From Fluviirhizobium alvei (GTDB lineage: Bacteria; Pseudomonadota; Alphaproteobacteria; Rhizobiales; Rhizobiaceae): DNA of 64,000 nucleotides. The translations under genes and the position numbers were made by a program. This document shows positions 25,477 to 34,558 of this stretch, piece after piece. How positions within the stretch are numbered: the stretch's first letter is position 1; every line of letters starts with the position of its first letter. The notes under the pieces are model-generated. The model ran no database searches. It was not told where the DNA came from and saw nothing but the letters and a program-made list of their open reading frames with translations. The stretch lies in the NCBI RefSeq assembly GCF_030551875.1, contig NZ_JAUOZU010000010.1, forward strand, positions 62,001-126,000, read 5' to 3'.

Positions 25477-27147
25477 ATGAGCGAGCAAAACCGTGAATCG
25501 ATGGAATTCGATGTGGTTATTGTCGGCGCGGGGCCAGCGGGGCTTGCAAGCGCCATCCGCCTCAAGCAATGCGCGCTCGAAGCCGGATCCGACATTTCTG
25601 TTGTCGTCGTCGAAAAGGGCTCGGAAGCCGGCGCGCATATTCTCTCTGGCGCCGTCATCGATCCTTCTGGCCTCGACCGCCTGTTGCCGGACTGGCGCGA
25701 GGATGCCGATCGCCCTCTGACGACGGAAGTTTCCGACGATCGTTTCTATTTCCTGGGCCCGGCAGGTTCGATCCGCCTGCCGAACATGCTGATGCCGCCG
25801 CTGATGAACAATCACGGCAATTTCATCGGCTCGCTTGGCACCGTCGTCCGCTATCTGGCCGCCCGCGCCGAAGCGCTCGGCGTCGAGATCTATCCCGGCT
25901 TTTCTGCTACCGAGATCCTCTATGACGAAACAGGCGCCGTCGCCGGCATTGCCACCGGCGACATGGGTATCGGCCGCGATGGCGAGCCCAAGGCAGATTT
26001 CACCCCGGGTATGGAACTGCGCGCCAAATACACGATCTTTTCCGAGGGCGCCCGCGGCAGCCTCACCAAGCAACTGCTCGCCCGTTTCGACCTGACGGAA
26101 GGCCGCTCGCCGCAAAAGTTCGGCATCGGCATCAAAGAGCTCTGGCAGGTCAAGCCCGACAGGTTCCGCAAGGGGCTGGTGCAGCATTCGTTCGGCTGGC
26201 CGCTGGATATCAAGACGGGCGGCGGCTCGTTCCTTTACCATTTCGACGATCATCTGGTGACGGTCGGCTTCGTCCTGCATCTTGATTATCGTAATCCGAC
26301 ACTGTCGCCCTTCGATGAATTCCAGCGCTTTAAGACCCATCCGGCCATCCGCGACACGTTCGAAGGTGGCAAGCGGCTTGCTTATGGCGCCCGGGCGCTT
26401 ACCGAAGGCGGCTGGCAGTCGGTGCCGAAACTCGCCTTCCCCGGTGGCGTTCTAACCGGTTGCGCTGCAGGTTTCATGAATGTGCCGCGCATCAAGGGCA
26501 GTCATAACGCCATTCATTCCGGCATCCAGGCTGCGGACGCCATTCATGCCGCCCTGATTGATGGTCGAGCCAACGATACGGTTGCAGGCTACGATGATGG
26601 TTGGAAGAATTCGCCCATCGGGCGCGACCTCAAGCCGGTGCGCAACGTCAAGCCGCTGTGGTCGCGGTTCGGAACCATGGTCGGCGTCGGTCTGGGCGGC
26701 ATCGACATGTGGCTGCAGACCCTGACGGGCCTGTCGCCCTTCGGTACGCTGAAGCACAAGAAGCCCGACTATCAGAGCCTCAAACCCATTTCGGAAGTCA
26801 CCCCGATCCGATATCCCAAGCCAGACGGGATCCTGACTTTCGACCGGCTGTCCTCGGTGTTCTTGTCGAACACCTATCATGAGGAAGACCAGCCGGTTCA
26901 CCTTCGTCTTGCCGATCCCAGCATTCCGATCGCGAAAAACCTGCCGCTCTATGGCGAACCGGCGCGGCTCTTCTGTCCGGCCGGCGTCTACGAAGTGGTC
27001 CGCGACGAGGATGGAAACAATCCCCGCTTCGTGATCAACGCGCAGAACTGCGTTCACTGCAAGACCTGTGACATCAAGGATCCGGCCCAGAACATAACCT
27101 GGGTGCCACCCGAAGGCGGCGGCGGACCCAATTACCCCAACATGTAA
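25477..27147 (+). CDS. Electron transfer flavoprotein-ubiquinone oxidoreductase
   Basis: 556 residues from the ATG at 25477 behind GAGGAGGACAGG. FAD motif FDVVIVGAGPAGLASAIRLK, EKGSEAGAHILSGAV, GSHNAIHSGIQAADAI, and a C-terminal 4Fe-4S module with Cys pattern CPAGVYE...CVHCKTCDIKDP ending PEGGGGPNYPNM. All are diagnostic for ETF-QO, an inner-membrane-associated enzyme that passes electrons from acyl-CoA dehydrogenases via ETF to quinone. It opens the acyl-CoA operon; the ETF subunits themselves are not in the window and must be elsewhere. Confidence 0.95.
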   Translation: MSEQNRESMEFDVVIVGAGPAGLASAIRLKQCALEAGSDISVVVVEKGSEAGAHILSGAVIDPSGLDRLLPDWREDADRPLTTEVSDDRFYFLGPAGSIRLPNMLMPPLMNNHGNFIGSLGTVVRYLAARAEALGVEIYPGFSATEILYDETGAVAGIATGDMGIGRDGEPKADFTPGMELRAKYTIFSEGARGSLTKQLLARFDLTEGRSPQKFGIGIKELWQVKPDRFRKGLVQHSFGWPLDIKTGGGSFLYHFDDHLVTVGFVLHLDYRNPTLSPFDEFQRFKTHPAIRDTFEGGKRLAYGARALTEGGWQSVPKLAFPGGVLTGCAAGFMNVPRIKGSHNAIHSGIQAADAIHAALIDGRANDTVAGYDDGWKNSPIGRDLKPVRNVKPLWSRFGTMVGVGLGGIDMWLQTLTGLSPFGTLKHKKPDYQSLKPISEVTPIRYPKPDGILTFDRLSSVFLSNTYHEEDQPVHLRLADPSIPIAKNLPLYGEPARLFCPAGVYEVVRDEDGNNPRFVINAQNCVHCKTCDIKDPAQNITWVPPEGGGGPNYPNM

Positions 27148-27171
27148 CCGAATTCGAACCAGGAGAGCCCC

Positions 27172-28293
27172 ATGTCTGCTGCTTACATCGTCGATTACCT
27201 GCGCAGCCCCTTTGCTCCGGCCTATCGCGGCGCCCTGGCCGGCGTCCGTCCGGATGATCTTGCCACCGGCGTGCTCAAGGCGCTGATGGCCCGCGCTGGC
27301 TTCGATGCATCCGAAATCGAGGATATCAACCTCGGCTGCGCTTTCCCGGAAGGTGAACAGGGGCTCAATATCGCCCGCTGCGTCGGTCTCAATGCCGGCC
27401 TGCCGCAATCGGTCGGCGGCTCTACCGTCAATCGCTGGTGCGGCTCCTCGATGCAGGCGATCCAGATGGCCGCAGGCGCAATTGCCATGGGCGCCGGTGA
27501 TGCCTTCATCGCCGGCGGCGTTGAAAACATGAGCCGGGTGCCGATGATGGGCTTCAACCCGATGCCCAATCCGGCCTGGAGCGACGCCCAGCGCATCGCC
27601 TTCCTCAATATGGGCCTGACGGCGGAAAATCTCGCCGATCGCTATTCGCTGAGCCGCGAGGAACAGGACGCCTTTTCGCTGGCGAGCCAGGAAAAAGCCC
27701 TTGCCGCCAGAGCCGATGGCCGCCTGGCGCAGGAAATCGCGCCGATCGGCGATGTCACGACCGATGGCTGCCCGCGCGAAACCGATCCGGCCAAGCTCGC
27801 CGGCCTCAAGACAGCCTTCAAGGCCGACGGCAGCGTCACGGCCGGCAATTCCTCACCGCTGACCGACGGCGCCTCGATGACGCTCGTCTGCTCGGAAGCC
27901 TTCGTGAAGCGGCATGACCTGAAGCCCCTCGCCCGCATCGCCGGCTATGCCATTGCCGGCTGCGCACCGGAAATCATGGGCATCGGCCCGGTCGAAGCCA
28001 CCCGCAAGGCGCTCAAGCGTGCCGGGATCTCCGCTGCCGATCTTGACGTCATCGAGATGAACGAAGCGTTCGCCGCCCAGGTTCTCGCCTGCTGCCGCGA
28101 CCTCGAAATCGATCCGGCAAGCCTCAACCGCGATGGCGGTGCGATTGCGCTCGGCCATCCGCTCGGCGCCACCGGTGCCCGCCTCGTCGGCAAGGCGTCG
28201 AGCCTGCTCAAGCGGGACGGCGGCCGCTACGGCCTTGCCACCCAGTGCATTGGCGGCGGTCAGGGCATCGCCATGGTCGTGGAGGCCGCATGA
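27172..28293 (+). CDS. Thiolase (acetyl-CoA acyltransferase)
   Basis: 373 residues. Nucleophile Cys in VNRWCGSSMQAIQMA (about 88), catalytic His in AIALGHPLGATGAR and the second Cys in ATQCIGGGQGIAMV are all present, together with IAGGVENMSRVPM. It performs the last step of beta-oxidation, releasing acetyl-CoA. It lies 24 bp after ETF-QO behind CAGGAGAG and overlaps the HADH/ECH gene by 4 bp. The order thiolase, HADH/ECH fusion and acyl-CoA dehydrogenase is reminiscent of Bacillus fadNAE. Confidence 0.93.
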   Translation: MSAAYIVDYLRSPFAPAYRGALAGVRPDDLATGVLKALMARAGFDASEIEDINLGCAFPEGEQGLNIARCVGLNAGLPQSVGGSTVNRWCGSSMQAIQMAAGAIAMGAGDAFIAGGVENMSRVPMMGFNPMPNPAWSDAQRIAFLNMGLTAENLADRYSLSREEQDAFSLASQEKALAARADGRLAQEIAPIGDVTTDGCPRETDPAKLAGLKTAFKADGSVTAGNSSPLTDGASMTLVCSEAFVKRHDLKPLARIAGYAIAGCAPEIMGIGPVEATRKALKRAGISAADLDVIEMNEAFAAQVLACCRDLEIDPASLNRDGGAIALGHPLGATGARLVGKASSLLKRDGGRYGLATQCIGGGQGIAMVVEAA

Positions 28294-30593
28294 TGTCGAT
28301 TGCGATCAGAAAAGCCGGCGTCATCGGCGCCGGCGTCATGGGCTCGGGCATCGCTGCCCATCTCGCCAATGCCGGACTTGACGTCGTGCTGCTCGACATG
28401 GAGAAAAAATTCGCCGATGCCGGCGTCGAGCGCCAGCTCAAGGCCAATGGCTTCATGGACGCGGGTTTCGCCAAGCGCATCCGCACCGGCTCGACCGCCG
28501 ATGATCTTGCCCTTCTCGCCGATGCCGACTGGATCATCGAGGCGGTGGCCGAAAAGCTCGAGATCAAACAATCGCTCTATCGCGCCATCGATGGCGTGCG
28601 AAAAGAGGGCTCGGTCGTCTCGTCGAACACCTCGACCATTCCGCTATCTGCCCTCGTCGGCGGGTTGCCGGATGCCTTTGCGGCTGATTTCCTGATCACC
28701 CATTTCTTCAACCCGCCCCGCATCATGCGCCTTCTCGAAGTCGTTTCGGGGCCGAAGACGCGCCCGGGCATCACCGCCGCGATCTCCGATTTCGGGGATC
28801 GTACGCTCGGCAAATGCGTCGTCGCCTGCAAGGATACGCCCGGCTTTATCGCCAACCGCATCGGCAGTTTCTGGATGGTTGTCGCCCAGAACGAGGCAAT
28901 CCGCCTCGGTCTCGACGTCGAGGAAGCCGATGCCGTGATCGGCAAGCCGTTCGGCATTCCTTCGACCGGCATTTTCGGCCTGCTCGATCTTGTCGGCATC
29001 GATCTGATGCCGACCATCATCCGCAGCCTGCAGAACGCTCTGCCCAAAACGGACGCCGTCCATGCCTTTGAAGCCGAGCCGTCGCTGATCAGCCGCATGA
29101 TCGCCGAAAACCGGATCGGCCGTAAAAGCGGCGCGGGCTTCGTCAAACTGTCGGCGGACCGCAAGAGCCGCGAGATTACCGATCTGGTGACTGGTGACTA
29201 CCGCCCCATGAAGGCCGTCCAGTCCGAAAGCCTCATAGAAAGCCGCGGCGATGCCAGGGCGCTGATGGAACATGCGGGACGCGGCGGCCAATACGCAGCC
29301 GCCGTGATGGAAATCACGCTTGCCTACGCAGCCTCGCTGGTACCGGAAATCGCCGATGGTCCCGACGCCATCGATGATGCCATGCGCACCGGATATGGCT
29401 GGAAGCAGGGTCCGTTCGAACTGGTCGATCGGCTCGGCGCCGCCTGGCTTGCCGAACGGCTCGCAGCTAAGGGTAAGGCTGTTCCCGCCTATCTGACGCT
29501 GGCGACCGAAAAAGGCGGCTTCTATGCGACGATCGATGGTCGCCTGAATTGCCTGCTGCCCGATGGCAGCTTCCGGCCGGTTGCCCGCGGCGAAGGTGTT
29601 ATCACCATTGCCGACCTGAAGCTTGCGACCCAACCGGTTGCCGATTACGGTCCGGCAGCGCTCTGGGATTTGGGCGACGGCGTTGCCTGCCTCGAGTTCC
29701 GCACCAAGATGAACACCTTCTCGAAGGAACTGCTCGAGGCTATCGGCAAGGCGATCGAGGATGTCAAAACCGGCTTCAAGGCTCTGGTGATCGGCTCGGA
29801 CTCGCCGGTCTATAGTGCGGGCGCCGATCTGCGCGTTTTCCTTGAAACCGTCGAGCAAGGCGGCGCAGAAGCGCTCGGATCCTTCATCGACCTCGGACAC
29901 AACACGTTCAAGGCGCTGAAATATGCTCCTTTCCCGGTGGTGGGCGCACCTTCCGGCCTTGCTTTCGGCGGCGGGTGCGAAATTCTGCTCCATTGCGATG
30001 CGATCCAGGCTCATGCCGAACTGACGACCGGCCTTGTGGAAACCCGCATCGGCGTCGTTCCCGGCTGGGGTGGCTGTAAGGAGATGCTGGTCCGGTCCTA
30101 CGCCGCCAAAGGTCCGGTTCGTGGACCGGTCGCCCCTGCGATGGCAGCGTTCAACCTCATCGCTCCGGCAAAGGTCTCGGGCAGCGCCTTCGAGGCGCGC
30201 AAGCTCGGCTTCCTCCGCCCGACCGACGGGATCACCATGAACCGCGACCGTTTGCTGGCCGATGCGAAGGCCAGGGCACTGTCGCTGGTCGAAGGCTACG
30301 TTCCGCAGGAGCCACCGGTCGTTGCCCTGCCGGGTCCCTCTGGCGCCGCTGCAATCATCAACATTATCGAAAGTGAAGCGCTTGCCGGACGTGCAACGGT
30401 CCATGACCTCGTGGTCGGCAAAGTTCTCGCCACCCTTCTGACAGGTGGGCCATCGGCCGATCCGCTGCGCCCACTGACCGAGGACGATCTTCTCGCGCTC
30501 GAAAGGCAGGCCTTCATTTCACTCTTTGCGGAACCCGCCACCATCGCCCGCGTGCAGCACATGCTGGCGACCGGCAAGCCGCTTCGCAACTGA
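28290..30593 (+). CDS. 3-hydroxyacyl-CoA dehydrogenase / enoyl-CoA hydratase fusion (FadN-like)
   Basis: 767 residues. Domain order is dehydrogenase first, hydratase last, the reverse of FadB. NAD-binding motif AGVIGAGVMGSGIAAHLANA (about 8-27), catalytic ITHFFNPPRIMRLLEVVS, a second helical HADH segment (RTGYGWKQGPFELVDRLG, about 370-387), then the hydratase (about 475-660) with SAGADLRVF, GLAFGGGCEI and ETRIGVVPGWGG. This matches FadN-type proteins. It starts at the ATG overlapping the thiolase stop (28290), though the next codon is also ATG. It catalyses the middle two steps of beta-oxidation in one chain. Confidence 0.92.
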   Translation: MMSIAIRKAGVIGAGVMGSGIAAHLANAGLDVVLLDMEKKFADAGVERQLKANGFMDAGFAKRIRTGSTADDLALLADADWIIEAVAEKLEIKQSLYRAIDGVRKEGSVVSSNTSTIPLSALVGGLPDAFAADFLITHFFNPPRIMRLLEVVSGPKTRPGITAAISDFGDRTLGKCVVACKDTPGFIANRIGSFWMVVAQNEAIRLGLDVEEADAVIGKPFGIPSTGIFGLLDLVGIDLMPTIIRSLQNALPKTDAVHAFEAEPSLISRMIAENRIGRKSGAGFVKLSADRKSREITDLVTGDYRPMKAVQSESLIESRGDARALMEHAGRGGQYAAAVMEITLAYAASLVPEIADGPDAIDDAMRTGYGWKQGPFELVDRLGAAWLAERLAAKGKAVPAYLTLATEKGGFYATIDGRLNCLLPDGSFRPVARGEGVITIADLKLATQPVADYGPAALWDLGDGVACLEFRTKMNTFSKELLEAIGKAIEDVKTGFKALVIGSDSPVYSAGADLRVFLETVEQGGAEALGSFIDLGHNTFKALKYAPFPVVGAPSGLAFGGGCEILLHCDAIQAHAELTTGLVETRIGVVPGWGGCKEMLVRSYAAKGPVRGPVAPAMAAFNLIAPAKVSGSAFEARKLGFLRPTDGITMNRDRLLADAKARALSLVEGYVPQEPPVVALPGPSGAAAIINIIESEALAGRATVHDLVVGKVLATLLTGGPSADPLRPLTEDDLLALERQAFISLFAEPATIARVQHMLATGKPLRN

Positions 30594-30602
30594 TATCGCA
30601 GG

Positions 30603-30624
30603 CCGGTCCGCTCCTACGGACCGG
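30603..30624 (+). repeat. Intercistronic hairpin between HADH/ECH and acyl-CoA dehydrogenase genes
   Basis: CCGGTCCG and CGGACCGG form an 8-bp stem with a 6-nt loop; no T-run follows. It may modulate relative expression within the operon. Confidence 0.5.
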
Positions 30625-30652
30625 ACGACGCTCGCAACCGAGGAAAGACAAG

Positions 30653-32407
30653 ATGGCAACCTATACGCCCCCGATCGACGACATCGCCTTTCTGCTCAAC
30701 GATGTGCTCGGATTCGATGATCTCATGCAGGCGCTGCCCGGCCACGAAGAGGTGAATGCCGAGCTCGCCATTTCCGTGCTGGAAGAAGGCGGAAAGTTCT
30801 GCGCCGGTATTCTGGAGCCGATCAACCGGTCCGGTGATGAAGAAGGATCGAGGCTCGAAAATGGCGTGGTCTCGACGCCCAAGGGTTTTGCCGAGGCCTA
30901 CAAGGCCTTCGTCGAGGCCGGTTGGGGTGGCCTGTCCGGAAATGTCGAATTCGGCGGCCAGGGCCTGCCGCGCGTCATGCAGATCCTGCTCGACGAGATG
31001 CTCTCCTCGGCAAACCTGTCCTTCGGTCTCTTTCCCGGCCTCACGCGCGGCGCCGTCGAGGCGATCGAGCATCACGCCAGCGAGGAACTCAAGGCAACCT
31101 ATCTGCCCAAGATGATTTCAGGCGAATGGACCGGTGCCATGGCCCTGACCGAATCGTCAGCCGGGACCGATCTCGGTCTTCTGACCACCCGCGCCGAACC
31201 GGTCGGCGACGGCAGCTTCAAGATCAAGGGCAACAAGATCTTCATCTCCTCCGGTGATCAGGATTTCGGCGGCAACATCATCCATCTCGTGCTGGCACGC
31301 CTGCCGGATGCCCCGAAGGGCGTGAAGGGCATCAGCCTGTTCCTGGTGCCGAAATTCCTCGTCAACGAGGATGGCAGCCTCGGTGCCCGCAACGGCATGT
31401 CGGTCGGCTCGCTGGAACACAAGATGGGCATTCATGCGCAGCCGACCTGTGTGATGAACTATGACGGCGCCGTCGGCTGGATTGTCGGCGAACCCGGCCG
31501 TGGCCTCAATGCCATGTTCACGATGATGAATGCCGAACGCCTTTTTGTCGGCATCCAGGGCCTTGGCATCGCCGAAGCCGCCAACCAGAAAGCCGCCCAC
31601 TATGCCCGCGAGCGCCTGCAGGGTCGTTCGGCCGATGGCAGCCGAGGTCCGGTTCCGATCATCGAACATCCCGATGTGCGCAAGATGCTGCTGACCGGTC
31701 GTTCCTTCATCGATGGCGCCCGCGCCCTCGCCATCTGGACGGCCATGCAGATGGATCTGGCGAGCCGGCATCCCGATGCCGAGGAACGCCGCAAGGCCGA
31801 CGGAATGGTCGCGCTCATGACCCCGGTCGTCAAGGCTGCCTTCACCGATTTCGGTTTCGAGACTGCGGTCATTTCCCAGCAGGTGTTCGGTGGTCATGGC
31901 TTCATCCGCGAATGGGGCATGGAACAGTTCGTCCGCGATGCGCGCATCACCCAGATCTACGAAGGCACCAACGGTGTTCAGGCGATGGATCTCGTCGGTC
32001 GCAAGCTGACGATGGAGGATGGCGCTCTTGCCGAACGGTTCTTCGCGATGGTCCGCGCCGATCTCAACCAGGCGAAGGCGACAGTTCCCACGATTGCGAA
32101 TGCGACCGGCGAAGCGCTTGAGCGCCTCGAAACCGCATCAAAGGCGCTCCTCGCTTCCCGCGCCGATCTTGCCGCCGCCGGTTCGGCAGCGACCGATTAC
32201 CTGCGCCTGTTCGCGCTCGTCAGCTTCGGTTGGATGTGGACGCGCATGGCAGCGGCAACGCAGGACAAGGACAATGCCCTTGCCCGCCGCAAGCAGGCGG
32301 TCGCGCAATTCTTCGCCGACAAGATGTTGCCGCAGACGATTGGCCTTGCGGCCTCGATCGCCAACGGCAGCCGCTCGATCATGGCGCTCGACGCCGATCT
32401 TTTCTGA
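30653..32407 (+). CDS. Acyl-CoA dehydrogenase (large, DmdC/FadE-type)
   Basis: 584 residues, longer than the classic 380-residue enzymes, with the extra C-terminal domain of the DmdC/Bacillus FadE type. Seen: ILEEGG-like LEEGGKFCAGILEP, EWTGAMALTESSAGTDLGLL (FAD/substrate loop), GNKIFISSGDQDFGGNIIHL, FGGHGFIREWGMEQFVRDAR and the family QIYEGTNGVQAMDLVGRKL block. It introduces the alpha-beta double bond and donates electrons to ETF. DmdC (3-methylthiopropionyl-CoA dehydrogenase) is the closest characterised relative I can name, and the neighbouring ligase resembles DmdB, but a general acyl-CoA role is equally possible. Confidence 0.92.
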   Translation: MATYTPPIDDIAFLLNDVLGFDDLMQALPGHEEVNAELAISVLEEGGKFCAGILEPINRSGDEEGSRLENGVVSTPKGFAEAYKAFVEAGWGGLSGNVEFGGQGLPRVMQILLDEMLSSANLSFGLFPGLTRGAVEAIEHHASEELKATYLPKMISGEWTGAMALTESSAGTDLGLLTTRAEPVGDGSFKIKGNKIFISSGDQDFGGNIIHLVLARLPDAPKGVKGISLFLVPKFLVNEDGSLGARNGMSVGSLEHKMGIHAQPTCVMNYDGAVGWIVGEPGRGLNAMFTMMNAERLFVGIQGLGIAEAANQKAAHYARERLQGRSADGSRGPVPIIEHPDVRKMLLTGRSFIDGARALAIWTAMQMDLASRHPDAEERRKADGMVALMTPVVKAAFTDFGFETAVISQQVFGGHGFIREWGMEQFVRDARITQIYEGTNGVQAMDLVGRKLTMEDGALAERFFAMVRADLNQAKATVPTIANATGEALERLETASKALLASRADLAAAGSAATDYLRLFALVSFGWMWTRMAAATQDKDNALARRKQAVAQFFADKMLPQTIGLAASIANGSRSIMALDADLF

Positions 32408-32430
32408 AAACGTCTCCCGGGAGGTATGAC

Positions 32431-34077
32431 ATGCTTGGTATGATGATGAATACGCCGCTTCTGATCTCTTCGATCCTGCGGCATGCCGAAACCTATCACG
32501 GCACGACGGAAGTCGTGTCGAAGACGGTCGAAGGGCCGATCCACCGCTACACCTATGCGGATATGGCGCGCCGCAGCCGCAAGCTCGCCAACGCGCTTTC
32601 CCGTCTTGGCCTCGAATTCGGCGATCGCGTCGGTACGCTGGCCTGGAACGGCTATCGTCATATGGAGCTCTATTACGGCGTCTCGGGTTCGGGCTTCGTG
32701 TGCCACACGATCAATCCGCGCCTTTTCCGCGAGCAGATCGCCTTCATCATCGAACATGCGGCCGACAAGGCGATCTTCGCCGATCTGAGCTTCGTGCCGA
32801 TCCTGGAAGCGCTCGCCGATCACCTCAAGGGCATGAAGGCCGTCGTCGTCATGACCGACGCAGCCCACATGCCGAAGTCGGAAATCCTGCCCAACCTCGT
32901 CTGCTACGAAACCCTGATCGACGGTGAATCGGACGTATTCGACTGGCCGGAATTCGACGAGAATACCGCGTCCGGCCTGTGCTACACATCGGGCACCACG
33001 GGCGACCCCAAGGGTGTTCTCTATTCGCACCGTTCGAGCGTGCTGCATGGCATGGCGATTGCGATGCCGGACGTCCTCTGCGTTTCGGCATCGGATGCTG
33101 TGGTGCCGGTCGTGCCGATGTTCCACGTCAATGCCTGGGGCATTCCCTTCGCCGCGCCGATGACCGGCGCCAAGCTGGTCATGCCCGGCCCCAACCTCGA
33201 TGGTGCCAGTCTGCATGCCCTGTTCGAAGCCGAAGGCGTGACCTTTACCGCCGGTGTTCCGACCGTCTGGCTCGGCCTGCTGGACTGGATGGATGCCCAT
33301 GGCAAGACGTTTACGACACTCAACCGCGTCGCCATCGGCGGTTCGGCTTCGCCGCCCATCATGATCAGCCGCTTCAACCGCCTCGGCGTCAAGGTTCGTC
33401 ATGCCTGGGGCATGACCGAAACGAGCCCGGTCGGCCTCGCAGCTACGCTGTTGCCCAAGCATGAGGCGCTTTCGACGGAAGAAAAGCTGATGCTGGAAGC
33501 CAAGCAGGGCCGTCCGGTCTATGGCATGGAGTTCCGCATCGAAGGTGCGGACGGCAATCCCATACCGCGTGATGGCAAGGCCTTCGGCGCCATGATGGTG
33601 CGCGGCCCCTGGGTCGCCGCAGGCTATTACAACATGGATGAAAGCAGCGCCCATGAGAAGCCGGGCTGGTTCAACACCGGCGACGTCGTGACCATGGATA
33701 CCGACGGCTTCGTGCAGATCGTCGACCGCACCAAGGATGTCGTAAAGTCGGGTGGCGAGTGGATCTCCTCGATCGAACTCGAAAACATCGCCCAGGCACA
33801 TCCGGCCATCAAGGAAGCGGCCGTTGTGGCAAAGCCCGACCCGCGCTGGAGCGAGCGTCCGGTGCTGGTGGTCGTCCTGAAGCCGGGCCACAGCTTCACC
33901 CGCCACGACATGGTCGATCTCTATACGGGCAAGATTGCCAAGTGGAGCATTCCGGATGACGTGATCGTCGTGGACGAACTGCCGCATACTGCCACCGGCA
34001 AGCTTCTCAAGACGGCAATCCGACAGATCGTTCTGGACGAATATGCCCGCACTTCGCCCGACGACATGGCGGGCTGA
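32431..34077 (+). CDS. Acyl-CoA ligase, AMP-forming (DmdB / FadD-like)
   Basis: 548 residues from the ATG at 32431 behind GGGAGG; the in-frame extension upstream lies inside the dehydrogenase gene. AMP-binding motif SGLCYTSGTTGDPKGVLYSH, A5 AWGMTETSPVG, A7 GWFNTGDVVTMDTDGF, A8 DRTKDVVKSGGEWISSIELE and the C-terminal Lys in TATGKLLKTAI are intact. The N-terminus MLGMMMNTPLLISSILRHAE resembles DmdB (3-methylthiopropionate-CoA ligase) and medium-chain ligases. It activates the carboxylate that the operon degrades; aliphatic, methylthio or hydroxycinnamate-type acids are all conceivable. Confidence 0.92.
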   Translation: MLGMMMNTPLLISSILRHAETYHGTTEVVSKTVEGPIHRYTYADMARRSRKLANALSRLGLEFGDRVGTLAWNGYRHMELYYGVSGSGFVCHTINPRLFREQIAFIIEHAADKAIFADLSFVPILEALADHLKGMKAVVVMTDAAHMPKSEILPNLVCYETLIDGESDVFDWPEFDENTASGLCYTSGTTGDPKGVLYSHRSSVLHGMAIAMPDVLCVSASDAVVPVVPMFHVNAWGIPFAAPMTGAKLVMPGPNLDGASLHALFEAEGVTFTAGVPTVWLGLLDWMDAHGKTFTTLNRVAIGGSASPPIMISRFNRLGVKVRHAWGMTETSPVGLAATLLPKHEALSTEEKLMLEAKQGRPVYGMEFRIEGADGNPIPRDGKAFGAMMVRGPWVAAGYYNMDESSAHEKPGWFNTGDVVTMDTDGFVQIVDRTKDVVKSGGEWISSIELENIAQAHPAIKEAAVVAKPDPRWSERPVLVVVLKPGHSFTRHDMVDLYTGKIAKWSIPDDVIVVDELPHTATGKLLKTAIRQIVLDEYARTSPDDMAG

Positions 34078-34084
34078 TCGGGCG

Positions 34085-34558
34085 ATGACGTTCGAGAGAC
34101 CCTGGCCGAAAGGCCATCTTCATCTAGAGGACCTTTCCATCGGTCAGCGCTTCGAAAGTCGCGAACAGCGGATGGAACTCGATGAGGTCAAGGAATTTGC
34201 GGGTCGTTATGACCCGCAGTTCTTCCATCTGGATGAAGAGGAGGCTGCCGGTAGCCTGTTCGGCCGGCTGGCGGCCAGCGGCTGGCACACGGCGGCCAAC
34301 AGCATGCGCCTGATGGTGGAAAGCGTTCCGTTCGCGCGAGGCCTCATCGGCGCCGGCGGCGAAATCTCCTGGCCCAAAGCCACCTTCCCCGGGGACACCT
34401 TACGTGTCTTGAGCGAGGTGGTGGAGATTGCGCCTTCGCGATCGAGACCCGACCGCGGCATGGTGACGCTCAAATGCCAGACATTGAACCAGCATGGCGA
34501 GATTGTGCAGGTCTTCAACCCGCGCATCGTCGTCTGGCGCCGGCCGGCAACAGAATGA
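34085..34558 (+). CDS. MaoC family dehydratase
   Basis: 157 residues from the ATG at 34085, 7 bp after the ligase stop. Hot-dog fold with the hydratase motif around AGRYDPQFFHLDEEEAAGSL, where Asp and His (D-x4-H pattern) are the catalytic pair, then FGRLAASGWHTAANSMRLM. Such proteins hydrate enoyl-CoAs, so it may provide an (R)-specific or branched-substrate alternative to the hydratase half of the fusion enzyme. It is the last gene of the acyl-CoA operon and abuts the convergent ThDP enzyme with no gap. Confidence 0.9.
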   Translation: MTFERPWPKGHLHLEDLSIGQRFESREQRMELDEVKEFAGRYDPQFFHLDEEEAAGSLFGRLAASGWHTAANSMRLMVESVPFARGLIGAGGEISWPKATFPGDTLRVLSEVVEIAPSRSRPDRGMVTLKCQTLNQHGEIVQVFNPRIVVWRRPATE

